Shown: positions 1-11,969, counted from the first letter of the stretch. The stretch is 64,000 nt of DNA from Tetragonia tetragonoides (GCA_038025085.1 CM076139.1:47534807-47598806); one strand, 5' to 3'. Made by a program: numbers and translations. The notes: generated from the sequence alone by a model not told the origin.

Positions 1-1020
1 GGTCACTCATTTCAATCAAAATACGACTCGCCATCATAGGGGCTTCATCCCCATACAGTTGGCCAGTGCTTGAGCTCTCCCATGGGCTCATTTTGTCCCT
101 AGGCTGAGCATTTGCCCGTCCCAGGCCAAAAGAGAACTCGCCCAACCATCAGCTCTCAAGGAGGGGCTGTCTCAGGTTGAGCACTCACCCATCTCAGGCC
201 GAAAGAGGACTCGCCCAAGCAACAGCTCTCAAGGAGGGGCTGTCCCAAGTTGGGCACTCGCCCGTCTCAGGCCAAAGGAGGACTCGCCCTAGCATCAGCT
301 TTCAAGGAGGGCTTGTCCCAAGTTGGGCACTCTCCCGTCTCAGGCCAAGAGAGAACTCGCCCAACCTTCAGCTCTCAAGGAGGGGCTGTCCCAAGTTGGG
401 CACTCGCCCGTCTCAGGCCAAGAGAGGACTCGCCCAACCGTCAGCTCTCAGGGGAGGGACGCCCCAGGTTGGGTACTCGCACATTTCTAGCCAAAAGAGG
501 ACTCACTCATTTCAGGCCAAAACAGGACTCGCCCATGTCTGAGCACAGCCAGAAGCCGCGGATATGTTCCAAGGAGGTCTCCACGCTTTCCTCTTTTGAA
601 TCATGCCAAACTCAAGGTCTTCCTTTGACATAATTCGAGGGGCTAAATATTGGGGCCCAAAATATGTATTTTGACCAACCCCTGACCGCCACGTCATCAG
701 ATGGGGTCCACAAGTCGGACGGCCAATCGTAAGCCGGCAGGTGGCATTCAAGGGGCTATAATAAAACCTCCTAAAACCTCGGGAATATTCTTTAGCGCGT
801 CAGCATGATTGATCTGACCAGCCTGGCCCATGAATACTCTAGATGGCAGACCCATTTACCGAGGCGCTGAGGTTTCCGTCTGACATCTGACATGGTATGG
901 AATTCGTGCCCTAAAGCTGACGTCCTATAAATACGGTCACTGTTCATTTCAGGTGGGCAATTAATTTCTCTCTCCCTAGCACTACCTTTAAGATATTCTG
1001 AATTTTCTCTCTCTACCTGT
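1..1020. repeat. Repeat-rich left edge, probably part of a retroelement, with a 73-bp tandem array
   Basis: From about 100 to 500 a 73-bp unit is repeated five to six times; the marker CTCAGGCC recurs at 193, 266, 339 and 412, exactly 73 bp apart. Open frames across the array exist only because 73-bp units differ little, and they look like no protein. After the array comes GC-richer, non-coding sequence with a TATA-like CCTATAAATACGG near 925-937 and pyrimidine-rich tracts, which resembles the promoter part of an LTR. I infer a fragment of an LTR element entering from the left, because no matching second LTR lies in the window. Confidence 0.55.
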
Positions 1021-1036
1021 AAACATCTAACTTTGA

Positions 1037-1215
1037 ATGATTCAATGTAATCACAATTGCTCAACTTTTCACATGTAATGATGATTACTTTGAATGGTGT
1101 AATCAATCTCACTTTTTCCATCTTTTTCCTTCCCCTTCTTCCTTTTCCACCTCATATCTACCCTATAAAATGATTGCATTGCATTAGATTTGATTACAAG
1201 TAAGTAAACACCACC
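1037..1215. mobile_element. Tourist-like MITE, left-truncated copy
   Basis: This matches the right-hand two thirds of the elements at 28287-28583 and 32239-32507, including the terminal sequence AAGTAAACACCACC followed by TTA. The left terminal repeat is missing, so this is a truncated copy abutting the repeat-rich left edge. Confidence 0.7.
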
Positions 1216-1218
1216 TTA

Positions 1219-3014
1219 GAGTTTACGAGGGTTATAACATATTTTTGTCCAATATTTAAAATCAAATATAATATTTTCTATACATCTAGAAAATATTATA
1301 TTCGAATCGAAAAATAGTTTAGAATCATATAGATTTATAATATGTTTATATCATTTATATGAGATTGCATAGAACTCTTAACTAAAAGAACCCAAAATAG
1401 AAACCTAAGCAAAGAGATAAGATGCGCCACTTAAGCGAGGATTTAGTTTTAGAAAATTTTATCAATTAATTATTCTGTCGAGGTAAATAAAGAGTAAAAA
1501 TGAAGTTATAGCAAAAATGTAGATAAACCTTATTATAACTTAGTGAATTATATCGGTCACAAAAGTTCAAAATAGTAAATAAAGGAAATAAATAAGAACT
1601 AGCACGGATTTTTCTTTTTCTTTTTTTATCACAAAATTTAAGTATCTTTTGATTCTGAACAATATGTACCGTTTTACAATAATATAAGTGAAATATAAAA
1701 TGTGCACGGTTATAATCAACTAAAAATTACTTTATTAGTAGGTCAAATATAAAATGTGCATGGTTACAATCAATTAAAAATTACTTTTCAGCAGGTCAAA
1801 TATAAGATGTGCATGGTTATTATCAATTAAAAATTAGGAAAAAATTCATTTTGGTGCTCCGACATTTCGCCTATTAATATATATAATTCAGAGTCTACAT
1901 ACCAAATGCAAAATATTAATATAGATATTTAAAGTAACCCGTGCATCGCACTGGCTTTAAAACTAGTTCAATATATGATTAACTATTTTTTTCTTAATGA
2001 AGTACAAGTAAGTGTTTAATTTATTTATTTTCATTGTATTAAGCTACAACTAGCATGTGTCTCATGCAATCCACAGGTGAAAGTCATTTTAAAAGAAAGA
2101 AAGAGTCATATGCCTCGCAAATATAACTTTTTTTATCATCGTCCCTGCAGATATGCTCTTCCTTCCATAGTGCCTCACTAATTCATGGGTAAGAAAAATA
2201 TTTTCAATTATACATCTACGTACCTTTGACAAACGACGCTGCCTGCTCAGAATCAACTAGGTGAAAAATGGTGTCTATCTAATCCAACCCATTTTGAATC
2301 TAAAAGCCCAACCTGGCAACCTGTCTCAAATTGGGTCATAGTATATCAATTTTTCCTTATTATTTTATCTTTGTCATCATCTCTTTTATCTTATTGTATG
2401 TAAATTTATTGTACGAGCCTAATGTCTCTCTAGTCCAAAACAAAGAGAGACAAATTCATCTCTTGGACAGAAAGAGTCACTAACATCTTGTTATTTGCTT
2501 TTTATTCAAGTAAAATTTCTAAGTTAGAAAATGATGTAGACATGCAACTTGTATGATTGGTTTTCCATATCTTGCATGCTTAACATAATACTCCTACATC
2601 TCTTAAGTAATAAGTGATCGGTGTGAGTAGTTTGGCACCCTCATTTCTTAAGCAAGGCCGAGGGTTTAAATTTTGTGGATGGAAAAACTACTTATTAAGA
2701 GCACTTTACCCATTCGTAAGCCGAACCGATGCGAGTAGGATTAATGTTGACCCAAAAGGCTTGGGTGAACATCTAGTCTAACCAAAACATAATACTCCTA
2801 AATCTAGTGCACTTTCATGGAACTCTGTTAGGGAATATTATTCTAGTACTCTTAGAATTATTAACAAACTCGTGTTAATAAAATATTGCAGATCCAATCT
2901 TCATTAATCACGTCAACTTACCAATAATCTATAGCATAAATAAGCTGTCAATCCTCGTTATTAGTTTCTTAATTTTACATTACTTCAAAACTAATCCAAA
3001 TTATTACCCCAAAA
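1219..3014. other. AT-rich intergenic region upstream of the dioxygenase gene
   Basis: No gene is visible. At 1691, 1745 and 1798 a unit of about 54 bp starting AAATATAA(A/G)ATGTGCA is repeated three times. A Helitron-like 3' end (hairpin, then CTAG) sits near 1938-1966. A 32-bp piece identical to the terminus of the LTR element found in intron 1 of the next gene lies at 2826-2857. Weak tRNA-like sequence occurs around 2620-2780 but is too degenerate to call. Confidence 0.5.
1938..1966 (+). mobile_element. Possible Helitron 3' end
   Basis: An imperfect hairpin CCCGTGCATCGCACTGG is followed after ten bases by CTAG and then T, the usual layout of a Helitron 3' terminus. The matching 5' TC end was not located, so element length is unknown. 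Confidence 0.4.
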
Positions 3015-6000
3015 ATGGATCAAATCACTTCCTTTGAATGGGCAGACAATCCCAAACCCATTTCACTAACCTCAGAATTCATACTCCCTAATGAAAAAAG
3101 ACCAAATCTCACGAACATTTCTCACTTAGATTCAATTCCAATAATCGATTTGAAAGGCAATAATGAAACTATTGTTCAAGAGATTGCAAAAGCATGTGAA
3201 GATTTTGGGTTTTTTCAGGTTATTAATCATGGAGTTCCAAATGAATTGTGCAACAATATGTTGGATGTTATAACACAATTTTTTCATCTACCCCATGAAG
3301 AAAAAGCTAAGTTATACTCAACTCGTAACTTAGATGATGGCAAGATATTCAAGTATTACATTAAGGATGAAGAAAATCAGGTGAAATTTCCTATGTGGGC
3401 TGAGACTTTGTTCCATAAGTGGCATCCGGTTGATGATAGTTTTACCCACAAGTTGCCCACGAATCCGACCCAGTATAGGTACTTCCTCTCCTTGATTTGC
3501 TTTTGTTGATTGAGATTATGTAACATCGTATTTCATGTTTTCCGTGAAGGTAATAGAATAGCAGATTTGATATATGGTCAATAAGGTCTTCAATCTAACT
3601 CCTTTTTTAACCGGATCACTTCTCAGTTTGAAAAGTTTGACTAGCTTTTTCGTACGGATATATTTGAAGCAACCCTCGAGAGAGGAGCTCCAAACTTCAT
3701 TCTCTTTCTTAGCATTTAAAAAAAAATTGAAATAATGCTAGAGTTCCTACTCCCTACTCCCTAGTTGGTAGATGGTCTTATTACTTTTATTGGTATCAAT
3801 AGTTCTTGGAATTGGTTCTACAAGGTGTGAGATAATAGAATGCTTGATTATTATTGATATAATCGATTCCTATTTATAGGTAGGGAGTCCTAGTGTTATG
3901 AAAACTCTAGATTACACAATTTGTATAATATATGCTAATCTAGAATAATACTCCTAAGAGGGCGTTTGGGAAGTGGGAATGGGATTGTGAGACTATGGGG
4001 ATGGGGATGGGATTTGTGTTGAGGGGATAAGGAATTTGTATAGTTAATCCCATTACCATGTTTGTTATGTGGGTATTAGATTAGGGAATAGATTGGGGAT
4101 TGTAAAGTTAGTTTACCAAAATGTCATTGAATAAAAGAGGAGACAAAATCTGCAATCATTTTTTATGGGCATGATAGTAATTTGACTTTTAAAATCCTTA
4201 TCCCACCTCCAATTACCAGCCCCCCTATAGGATTAAAAAGGTGGGATTAGAGGCCTTTTTATCCCCATCCCTTCTCCTTCTCTACTCCCCATCCTTTACA
4301 CCAAACATGGGATTTTAAAATCCTAATTTTCTAATCCCTATCCCCACCTCCTATTCCCACTAAACAAACGCCCCATAAGAGTACTAGAATAATATTCCCT
4401 AACACTCCCCCGCAATCGTATCGGTAGATGAGTGAACACTACGATTGGAGTTACAAAAGAAATAATTTTAAAAAAAAACCACTAGAGTAGACATATGTAA
4501 ATCTTGAAAGGCACCAAGCATGAACCATCATTGAGCTCGTGTTGTCACCGGAAATTGTACTACCCGCTTCATACTTCATAGCCACCATCCATAGAGAGAA
4601 AATAAAGAGGTAAATAATGGCCCAATATCCAAACTTAATTGAAAAAGGCTAAGAAACTTTGAGTGAGAATTAAAAGAAGGAAAAGGATAAAGAAGGCCAT
4701 CGTGGTGGGGAGCAGGAGAAGAGAAGGAAGAAGAATAGGAATTTTGGGACTGTCAAACAAACAGAGTAAATTGCAAGATTGAGGAAGAGAGATTGTGGCC
4801 ATGACTCATGAGGTTTAGAGGAGAAAGAATTAAGGAGAAATAGAGAGAGAGATAGGAGATTGGGTAGGAGGTTAGGGATGAGCAAAGGGATTGAGATAGA
4901 CCGAGAGGAGAAAGACAAGAACAGCGGAGATAGAGATTTAGAAGAGATAGAGATTTAAAGGAGACAGTGAGATGGGCCGTGAGGATTAAGAAGGAGACAG
5001 CGTCCGAGCGTCGATAGGGGGTGGCGCGCCGGTCAGAGAGAGGGCAGAGGAAATCAGTGAGGAAGTGAGTTGGGAGCGTTGGGCCATAGAGGTAGATCAC
5101 GCAAATAGGGAGGTGATGGACACAGCTGGTGACTGGCGCTGGAGAAGCGATTGGGCAGTTGGTAAAAATTGTGGCCGTGAGGGCCGAGGTGAGCAACTGA
5201 TCTCCATGGGAAAGGAGAAGAGAAGGAAGAAGAATAGGACTTTTGGGACTGTCAAACAAACAGAGTAAATTGCAAGATTGAGGAAGAAAGATTGTGGCCG
5301 TGACTCATGAGGTTTAGAGAAGAAAGAATTAAGAAGAAATAGAGAGAGATAGGAGATTGGGTAGGAGGTTAGGGATGAGCAAAGAGACTAGAACAGCGGA
5401 GATAGAGATTTAGAAGAGACGGAGATTTAGAGGAGACAGTGAGATGGGCCGTGAGGATTAAGAAGGAGACAGCGTCCGAGCGCCAATAGGGTGTGGCGCG
5501 CCGGTCAGAGAGAGGACAGAGGGAATCAGTGAGGAAGTGAGTTGGGAGGGCGTTGGGCCACAGAGGTAGATCACGCAAATAGGGAGGTGATGGACACCGT
5601 TGGTGGCTGGCGCTGGAGAAGCGATTGGGCAACGAGTAAAAGTTGTGGCCGTGAGGGCCGAGGTGAGCAACTAATCTCCATGGGAAAGGACAAGAGAAGG
5701 AAGAAGAATAAGACTTTTGGGACTGTCAAACAAACAGAGTAAATTGCAAGATTGAGGAAGAGAGATTGTGGTCGTGACTCATGAGGTTTAGAGGAGAAAG
5801 AATTAAGAAGAAATACAGAGAGATAGGAGATTGGGTAGGAGGTTAGGGATGAGCAAAGGGATTGAGATAGACCGAGAGGAGAGAGACTAGAACAACAGAG
5901 ATAGAGATTTAGAAGAGACGGAGATTTAGAGGAGACAGTGAGATGGGTCGTGAGGATTAAGAAGGAGACAGCGTCCGAGCGCCGATAGGGGGTGGCGCGC

Positions 6001-9000
6001 CGGTCAGAGAGAGGACAGAGGAAATCAGTGAGGAAGTGAGTTGGGAGGGCGTTGGGCCACAGAGGTAGATCACGCAAATAGGGAGGTGATGGACACCGTT
6101 GGTGGCTGGCGCTGGAGAAGCGATTGGGAAGCGGGTAAAAGTTGTGGCCGTGAGGGCCGAGGTGAGCAACTGATCTCCATGGGAAAGGAGAAGAGTAGGA
6201 AGAAGAATAGGATTTTTGGGACTGTCAAACAAATAGAGTAAATTGCAAGATTGAGGAAGAGAGATTGTGGTCGTGACTCATGAGGTTTAGAGGAGAGAGA
6301 ATTAAGAAGAAATAGAGAGAGATAGGAGATTGGGTTGGAGGTTAGGGATGAGCAAAGGGATTGAGATAGACCGAGAGGAGAGAGACTAGAACAACGGAGA
6401 TAGAGATTCAGAAGTGACGGAGATTTAGAGGAGACAGTGAGATGGGCCGTGAGGATTAAGAAGGAGACAGCGTCCGAGCGCCGATAGGGTGTAGCGCGCC
6501 GGTCAGAGAGAGGACAGAGAAAATCAGTGAGGAAGTGAGTTGGGAGGGCGTTGGGCCACAAAGGTAGATCACGCAGATAGGGATGTGATGGACACCGTTG
6601 GTGGCTGGCGCTAGAGAACCGATTGGGCAACGGGTAAAAGTTGTGGCCGTGAGGGCCGAGGTGAGCAACTGATCTCCATGAGAAACTTGGGAGATAATCC
6701 CCTACTCTAGTATTATTTTAACAAGAAGAACAAAAACTATCTAATTGTGAGAAAATAAATTGAGTAGTCCACCGGATGGTTAAATGTCGCCATCCGACGG
6801 CTTAGCGGAAGCTATTTTTAGACTACCAGGAAAGTAGCCGCTCTGATACCATGTGAGATAATAGAATGCTTGATTATTATTGATGTAATCGATCCCTATT
6901 TATAGGTAGGGAGTCCTAGTGTTATGGAAACTCTAGATTACACAATCTGTATAATATATGTTAACCTAGAATAATATTCCTAAGAGTACTAGAATAATAT
7001 TCCCTAACACAAGATACATGGTGGGTACCAATTTCGAAAAATGATACTTAAAATTGTAATTGGTTTCAGTTTGGCGTGTGGCAACTAACAATTGATATAT
7101 CCTTTGGTAATATTTTCGTTCTCGTCATTGTTATATAGGGAGGTTGTAGCAGCATATGTCAAGGAGATAGGTTATTTGGTCACTAGACTATTCAGCTTGA
7201 TATCACAAGGACTTGGGCTAGACAGAGATTATCTAGAGAAAAGACTTGGAGATAATCCCAAGTACACAGCACAAGCAAACTACTATCCACCATGCCCAAA
7301 CCCTGAGCTCACCCTAGGATTGCGAGCTCATACAGATATCAATGTCCTAACTGTGTTGCTACAAGAAGAAGGGGTGACTGGTCTTCATGTCATCAAAGAT
7401 GAAAAATGGGTTGCTGTTGATCCTGTTCCTGGTGCCCTTGTTGTCAATGTGGCTGATCAATTGCAGGTCTGTTATGTTTTAAGTTTTCCTTTATCATTCG
7501 ATCTCAAAATATTCACACCTTACTTGCTAGCGATTTTAAGGTGTTTTTGAAAAATAATCACTAGTCTGAAATCTTACTCTTAAGCTATGTTTGGCAAAAA
7601 GTTTTTGAAAGCTTCTGAAAAGGCTTTGCTTTACCTTTTGGGATAGTCAAAAACTCGCAAAAAGACAAGCTTTTGGATGTAGGTTTTAACTTTAATTGGT
7701 GGGCAAAGTTAATTTTGTGAAAGTTACCTAAAGTATCTTTCAATCAGAAGTTGAAGCCACTCACAACTATAGGTAATCATAACTATATATCAGAGCTACG
7801 ACATCAAGTTTATCATAAGATTTTCGCCAAATAGTTTCGTTTATTTTCTTTTTCAAAAATTTAGTACAAACATTTTATTCTATTATTTTAGGCAAATTCA
7901 AATCATAATCATAATATCTATATATTAGAGGTATTTTTTGACAGCATTGGAGGCGTTCGCCTAAGGGAGCCATTGTAATAAAATTTTAAAATAAATATAA
8001 AATAGAAATATATATTTTGGTATAGAATATATACTAAAGTTGTACTTTCCTAAATCCTTAAAGAGTACATTATTAATTAGAGGTTATAGAATATATACTA
8101 AAGTTATACTTTCCTAAATCATTAAACAGTAGACTATTAGATTTTAAAAAGCATATAACTTTAGTTTCAACGCTTAAGAAATTAATTTTCTTACACCATT
8201 GAAACGAGTACGAAATATCCTTTAAAATGAGACTTATTTGTAGTATGTTCTATTGATTTACAACATTAGATGCATCCACCTAAAAAGGTAATCAGTAATT
8301 AGCATGACAAGCTGACACAACTAAAGAGTGACATGTAAAAATAAGAGAAAAGATATGTATATTAGTAATAAAAATTAAAAAAGGTAAAATATAATAAAAA
8401 GAGTATGTGTTGAATAAAGAAATAAACGATGAATCTAAAATGATTCTAGGTCCAATCTTTAATAGGAAACTTTATCATTATCATGTATAATTTTATAACT
8501 GTAAGTAATATACTGATCACCCCATGTTATTTTAGGGTTCCAATTTATGTTCCCTTCAATTTTATAATTATAAATGTACTCCCTTCAGACCACAAATAAA
8601 ATTACATTGGACTTTTTGCGTTCTTTAAGTCAGTACTTTCACCGCATATAACTTTGAAAAAACAAGCAAGCATTGAAATATGTTTTGTTATACTAAGGTT
8701 TACGTCTAAAACTTCTCCATTTTTTGAAAATTAGTTATGTATACATTAGACATTTAAACCGATTTTACCATAAAAGAAGGATTATATCTTTGGAATGTTA
8801 GTTGTGCACTTATATCAACATAAGAGTATTGGCGTACCAACATCAAGCATAGAAAGACTTTGAATATATTGTCTCTTGGATCATGTAACATATGAGATGA
8901 GTTAACTAATAGTTAATTGAAATTGATGATAAGAGTTTAAATTAGATAATATGCCCTATAAAGTCATAGTAATCTTATTATATGACATTCATGATATTAA

Positions 9001-9622
9001 ATGGATTATATAAATATTTATATATATATTACTAATAGTTTTTCTAGGTGACAATTACACTTTGATTTTTTGATGAGATTATTAATCACGATATATTAGT
9101 TTTATTATATAATCACAGTCCGTGCAACGCACGGGCATACCCACGGGCATCCACCTAGTTTGTTATATATTTGGTGAAAATTTGGTTGAGGTATTCCTAA
9201 ATTAAAGGGATATGGGATTCCAAATAACCCTAGTGAGATTTTAACCCTGGTGGTGAAGGAAGAATACCAGGATTCAAACCATTAGACCAACCTGTGTTGT
9301 TTAGATTTAGAAGTTAAAGTGCATGCATATGAAAGTATCTTCATTCTTGTGATTTCTCTCATTGGAATATCTTGTCCAGGTTTTAAGTAATAACAGGTAC
9401 AAGAGTGTACGTCATAGGGCAGTGACGAATAAGAAAAAGAAACGGGTTTCATTCGCTATGTTTTGCGGCCCAAACAACAATGGAATTGTTGCCCCAATTG
9501 AGGAACTGATTGATGAAAACCACCCTGCCTTGTACCGCAGCTATACATTTGGTGAATTTATTCAAGAATACTGCAACCAAGAAGGAAAAGTTAGGAGGGT
9601 TAAAGAAGTTTTTCGTATTTGA
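3015..9622 (+). CDS. 2-oxoglutarate/Fe(II)-dependent dioxygenase (hyoscyamine 6-hydroxylase-like group)
   Basis: Three exons, 3015-3478, 7139-7466 and 9380-9622, join in frame to a 344-residue protein, a normal length for the plant DOXC class. The N-terminal DIOX_N domain (about residues 40-130) contains DFGFFQVINHG. The jelly-roll domain has NYYPPCP (202-208), iron ligands H219, D221 and H276, and the 2-oxoglutarate-binding R286-V-S288. All catalytic residues are present and every splice site is GT-AG with consistent phase. Family knowledge says such soluble enzymes hydroxylate, epoxidise or desaturate small metabolites with 2-oxoglutarate and oxygen. From memory the N-terminal half and exon 3 resemble the hyoscyamine 6-dioxygenase-like group best; the substrate cannot be read from sequence. 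Introns of 3.7 and 1.9 kb are large because transposons landed in them. Confidence 0.88.
3961..4373. mobile_element. hAT-like MITE inserted in the 3' LTR
   Basis: The intact LTR at 6852-7009 lacks this segment. The ends are inverted repeats, GGCGTTTGGGAAGTGGGAAT on the left and ATTCCCACTAAACAAACGCC on the right. The flanks CCTAAGAG and CATAAGAG match at seven of eight positions, fitting an 8-bp hAT target duplication. It has no coding capacity. Confidence 0.7.
4700..6690. repeat. Tandem array of four units of about 0.5 kb inside the LTR element
   Basis: The marker TTTGGGACTGTCAAACAAA recurs at 4743, 5242, 5716 and 6215, giving periods of 499, 474 and 499 bp. The 474-bp unit lacks a 25-bp segment present in the others (around GGGATTGAGATAGACCGAGA). 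Long minus-strand open frames cross the array, but a 499-bp period is not a multiple of three, so frames shift from unit to unit. I do not regard them as genes. Confidence 0.85.
7917..9158 (+). mobile_element. Helitron-like element in intron 2 of the dioxygenase gene
   Basis: The 5' end TCTATATATTAGAGG follows an A, and the 3' end is a perfect hairpin CCGTGCAACGCACGG (9120-9134) followed 20 bases later by CTAG and then T. Helitrons insert between A and T, start TC and end CTRR after a hairpin, so both ends fit. The interior is AT-rich, non-coding, and carries a direct repeat of roughly 65 bp near 8024-8140. A helicase is absent, so it would be non-autonomous. The hairpin-to-end spacing is longer than usual. 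Confidence 0.55.
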
Positions 9623-10865
9623 AGAATTCATTTAAATTCTTTAACTAGGATCAAGTTTATAAACACAATAATAGATCAAAGAATCTTGTGTGGGGCGCAT
9701 CTATTGCATGAGGTGCGGGAGGGAGAGAAAACAGCATGTATCAACTCCATTAGCAATTTGTCATCACATTGTTGCCTGTTCAAATTACACAATAAGACTT
9801 CTCACTAAATAACACTCTATGGTTGACCATTATTTCCCAAAACTGTAGTATGTATGTTATCTATTGTGGAAATTGGTCCTTGTTTGTTTGATATATATTT
9901 TGTTTAAATTGCAAGAAAATCACCCTCTTTAAGGATAAGGAGATTTGAACCTAGTTTATTGTCGGAGATAAATAGAGAATGCATTATTGCGATAATAATA
10001 ATTAATAAGTTGTTGTTGGCTAGATAAAGAACAAAGACCAACTCACAATCTCAAATCACACACATCACAATTCAATGAATTCATGACAAACTAACAAATC
10101 TCTATCAAGTTAAAGAGAACCATTATATACCACAGTCACTTGTTGCCCGTAACATGACACAAGGACATCAACTTTTTCAAGTATTAATACGCATGATCAC
10201 CCACTCACCAATCAAATAACTTGTTGCCAGCAACATGACACATCGACATCAACATTTGGCATATCTATTCATTAAAAGGAACGTCTACAGTGTCAGGTAT
10301 GAGCATTCAAAGCTATAGCATGATCTTACGTGATTCATGAAGAGGATGTAATATGAAAAGTAATGATTAATTGAAAGCCGCTCACAATTGTTAAATCTTT
10401 AGTAGTACTTAACTTTTTCATTCGAATATCTTCTGATATTTTAGATTCTATGTTGGCCAACTCGATCCTATTCGTAAGTGTCATATGACTTTTATTTAAT
10501 GAAATTCGTTTCCCCTTAAAAAAAAAACACCATCTTGTCACCTATCAAATGTCAATACCTCCTAACAAAATCAATTATCCCTTTAAAGATCCTCACAAAG
10601 TGAGTGAGAATCGAAGTAAGTAAAGATGCAATGATGATAAAACTCATAAAAGTATATGAAAGATGAAATTGCCACATGACACAATAACATCATGAATGTC
10701 ACAAATACTTATTGCCACATGACACAATAACATCAACATCTTTATTAATCACCAATCTTGATGACCAAATCGCCATCACTCACAAGTACAATCACTCACC
10801 CATTGCAAGTTTGCAACAATCTAAAAAAACAAAAAACAAAAAAAAAACAAAAACAAAAACAGCCA
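9623..10865. other. Intergenic region between the dioxygenase and the esterase pseudogene
   Basis: AT-rich sequence with no convincing gene. The motif TTGCCACATGACACAATAAC occurs near 10669 and 10711, and diverged relatives (GTTGCC..AACATGACAC) lie near 10141 and 10222, so an old local repeat is present. The 3' ends of two convergent genes face each other here. Confidence 0.5.
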
Positions 10866-11869
10866 TCAATGCCTTTTAACAAAATCAACTATTCCATCAA
10901 AGAGCTTCTCAGTTTGGGCCTTAGTTTGAGGATCATTGTCCACAGCCAACTTATTGAGGTAAAAGCTAGGAGTCATGTTATGACTAACAAACACCTCCAC
11001 ATCTTTCCCAGCCTTTTTCAAGGCCTCATAGAATTCCATCTGAGTATCAATGAACAAATCTTTGTCAGCCACACAATACATGACAGGTGGCAAGTGGAGC
11101 CCGCTTAGCGCCTGAGCCGCGGGCCCCATTGGACATGTTATTGGGTGATCTTTGGTGCACCCAATTGGCAAAGCTAGGCTCAAGAATTTGTCTAATGTCA
11201 AAAAGGGTGTTTTGAGGCATTTCTAACTCGGACCGGCTCCTTGTGGACCGGCAAACACCCAGGTGAACCGGGATTGAACCGGCTAATTTTAGTGGGCTTA
11301 GATTGGTTTTCCCGGCTTGAACCGCCACTTCATGGACCAAGCTACCGCCCGAGCTATCCCCAATAAGGAAGACCCGCCCAAAATCGGCTCTACCAGTGAG
11401 CAACGGCTCAAGGGACTCGGACCGAGCCAGGGAACTGAGCCACAATAAAGCTGAGAAACCGTCATCAATTGCGGCTGGGAGACGGTTCTCAGGGGCAAGC
11501 CGAAGGTAGACCGAGATGACAATAGCCCGGGCAGACCGGGCTAGGCTTGAGTAAACCGTATAATACATGAACCAATCAGCTTCACTTATACAAAACCCAC
11601 CACCTGGGAAGTGGACAATTATGGGCAGCTTCTCATTCGGGTCATCCTCGGGTAGGGTCTCGGGCATATAGACCCGGACCCGAGGACCCGTCTTAGGTGT
11701 CAAGTCATGGGTCGAAACCCCGTCGATGAATTCCTCATGGGGCGGGGCTGCGTCGACCATGAAACTTGACCTCGGGTGGGCCGTAAAAGGTCCGATCCAC
11801 TGACCCGTCATCATAGACCCGGAGCCACCCGGATACAGAATCAATAACCTTTTTCTCCTGGTGCACCAT
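10866..11869 (-). pseudogene. GID1-like class I carboxylesterase (CXE) pseudogene, intronless
   Basis: Three overlapping minus-strand frames together cover a full CXE of about 333 residues: a start at 11869 (MVHQEKKVIDSVSGWL), the middle frame with GDSSGG, and a C-terminal frame ending at 10866. The frames are joined by two single-base insertions, near 11761 (extra C on the minus strand) and at the T run 11210-11213. The active site has also decayed. The family's oxyanion-hole HGGG reads PGGG (in VHFPGGGFC), and the family's catalytic GxxHSFYL reads NMTPSFYL, so the triad histidine is lost; the nucleophile serine motif remains. In plants the family hydrolyses small esters and includes gibberellin receptors. 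Two frameshifts plus two lost catalytic residues make real decay much likelier than sequencing error. Confidence 0.88.
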
Positions 11870-11950
11870 GGCTAATATTTTTAGTGGATTGTTTGGTGGA
11901 TGTTCAACAAGTTTGAGGGTTTATGACATTATTGAGCATTTGAGCTCTCG

Positions 11951-11958
11951 TATTTATA
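11951..11958 (-). promoter_or_regulatory. Probable TATA box of the carboxylesterase pseudogene
   Basis: TATAAATA on the minus strand, within CACTATAAATACG, lies about 80-90 bp upstream of the former start codon at 11869, a normal distance for a plant core promoter. Confidence 0.5.
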
Positions 11959-11969
11959 GTGGCTTCATG

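Larger units (their letters stand above)
3826..7009 (-). mobile_element. Non-autonomous LTR retrotransposon in intron 1 of the dioxygenase gene
   Basis: Read on the minus strand, the element begins TGTTAGGG and ends ATCTCACA. Its LTRs lie at 6852-7009 (5', 158 bp) and 3826-4404 (3', interrupted by a MITE). Directly inside the 5' LTR is TGGTATCAGAGCGG (about 6837-6850), the usual primer-binding site for initiator-methionine tRNA, and directly before the 3' LTR is a purine tract GCGGGGGAG. Flanks CAAGG and CAAGA form a near-perfect 5-bp target duplication. There is no gag or pol; most of the interior is a tandem array. The two LTRs differ at about seven of 158 positions, all transitions. It must be mobilised by another element's proteins (a TRIM/LARD-type element). 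Confidence 0.88.

Noticed and set aside
100..500. CRISPR-like regular repeats
   Set aside because: The repeats are contiguous 73-bp units without unique spacers, in a eukaryotic genome.
177..633. Open frames of 121-127 codons at the left edge
   Set aside because: They follow the 73-bp tandem array in several frames at once; composition is repeat-driven and no family is recognisable.
4670..6668. Minus-strand frames of up to 186 codons in the 0.5-kb array
   Set aside because: The 499-bp period shifts frame from unit to unit and the same peptides recur in different frames; they are by-products of the array.
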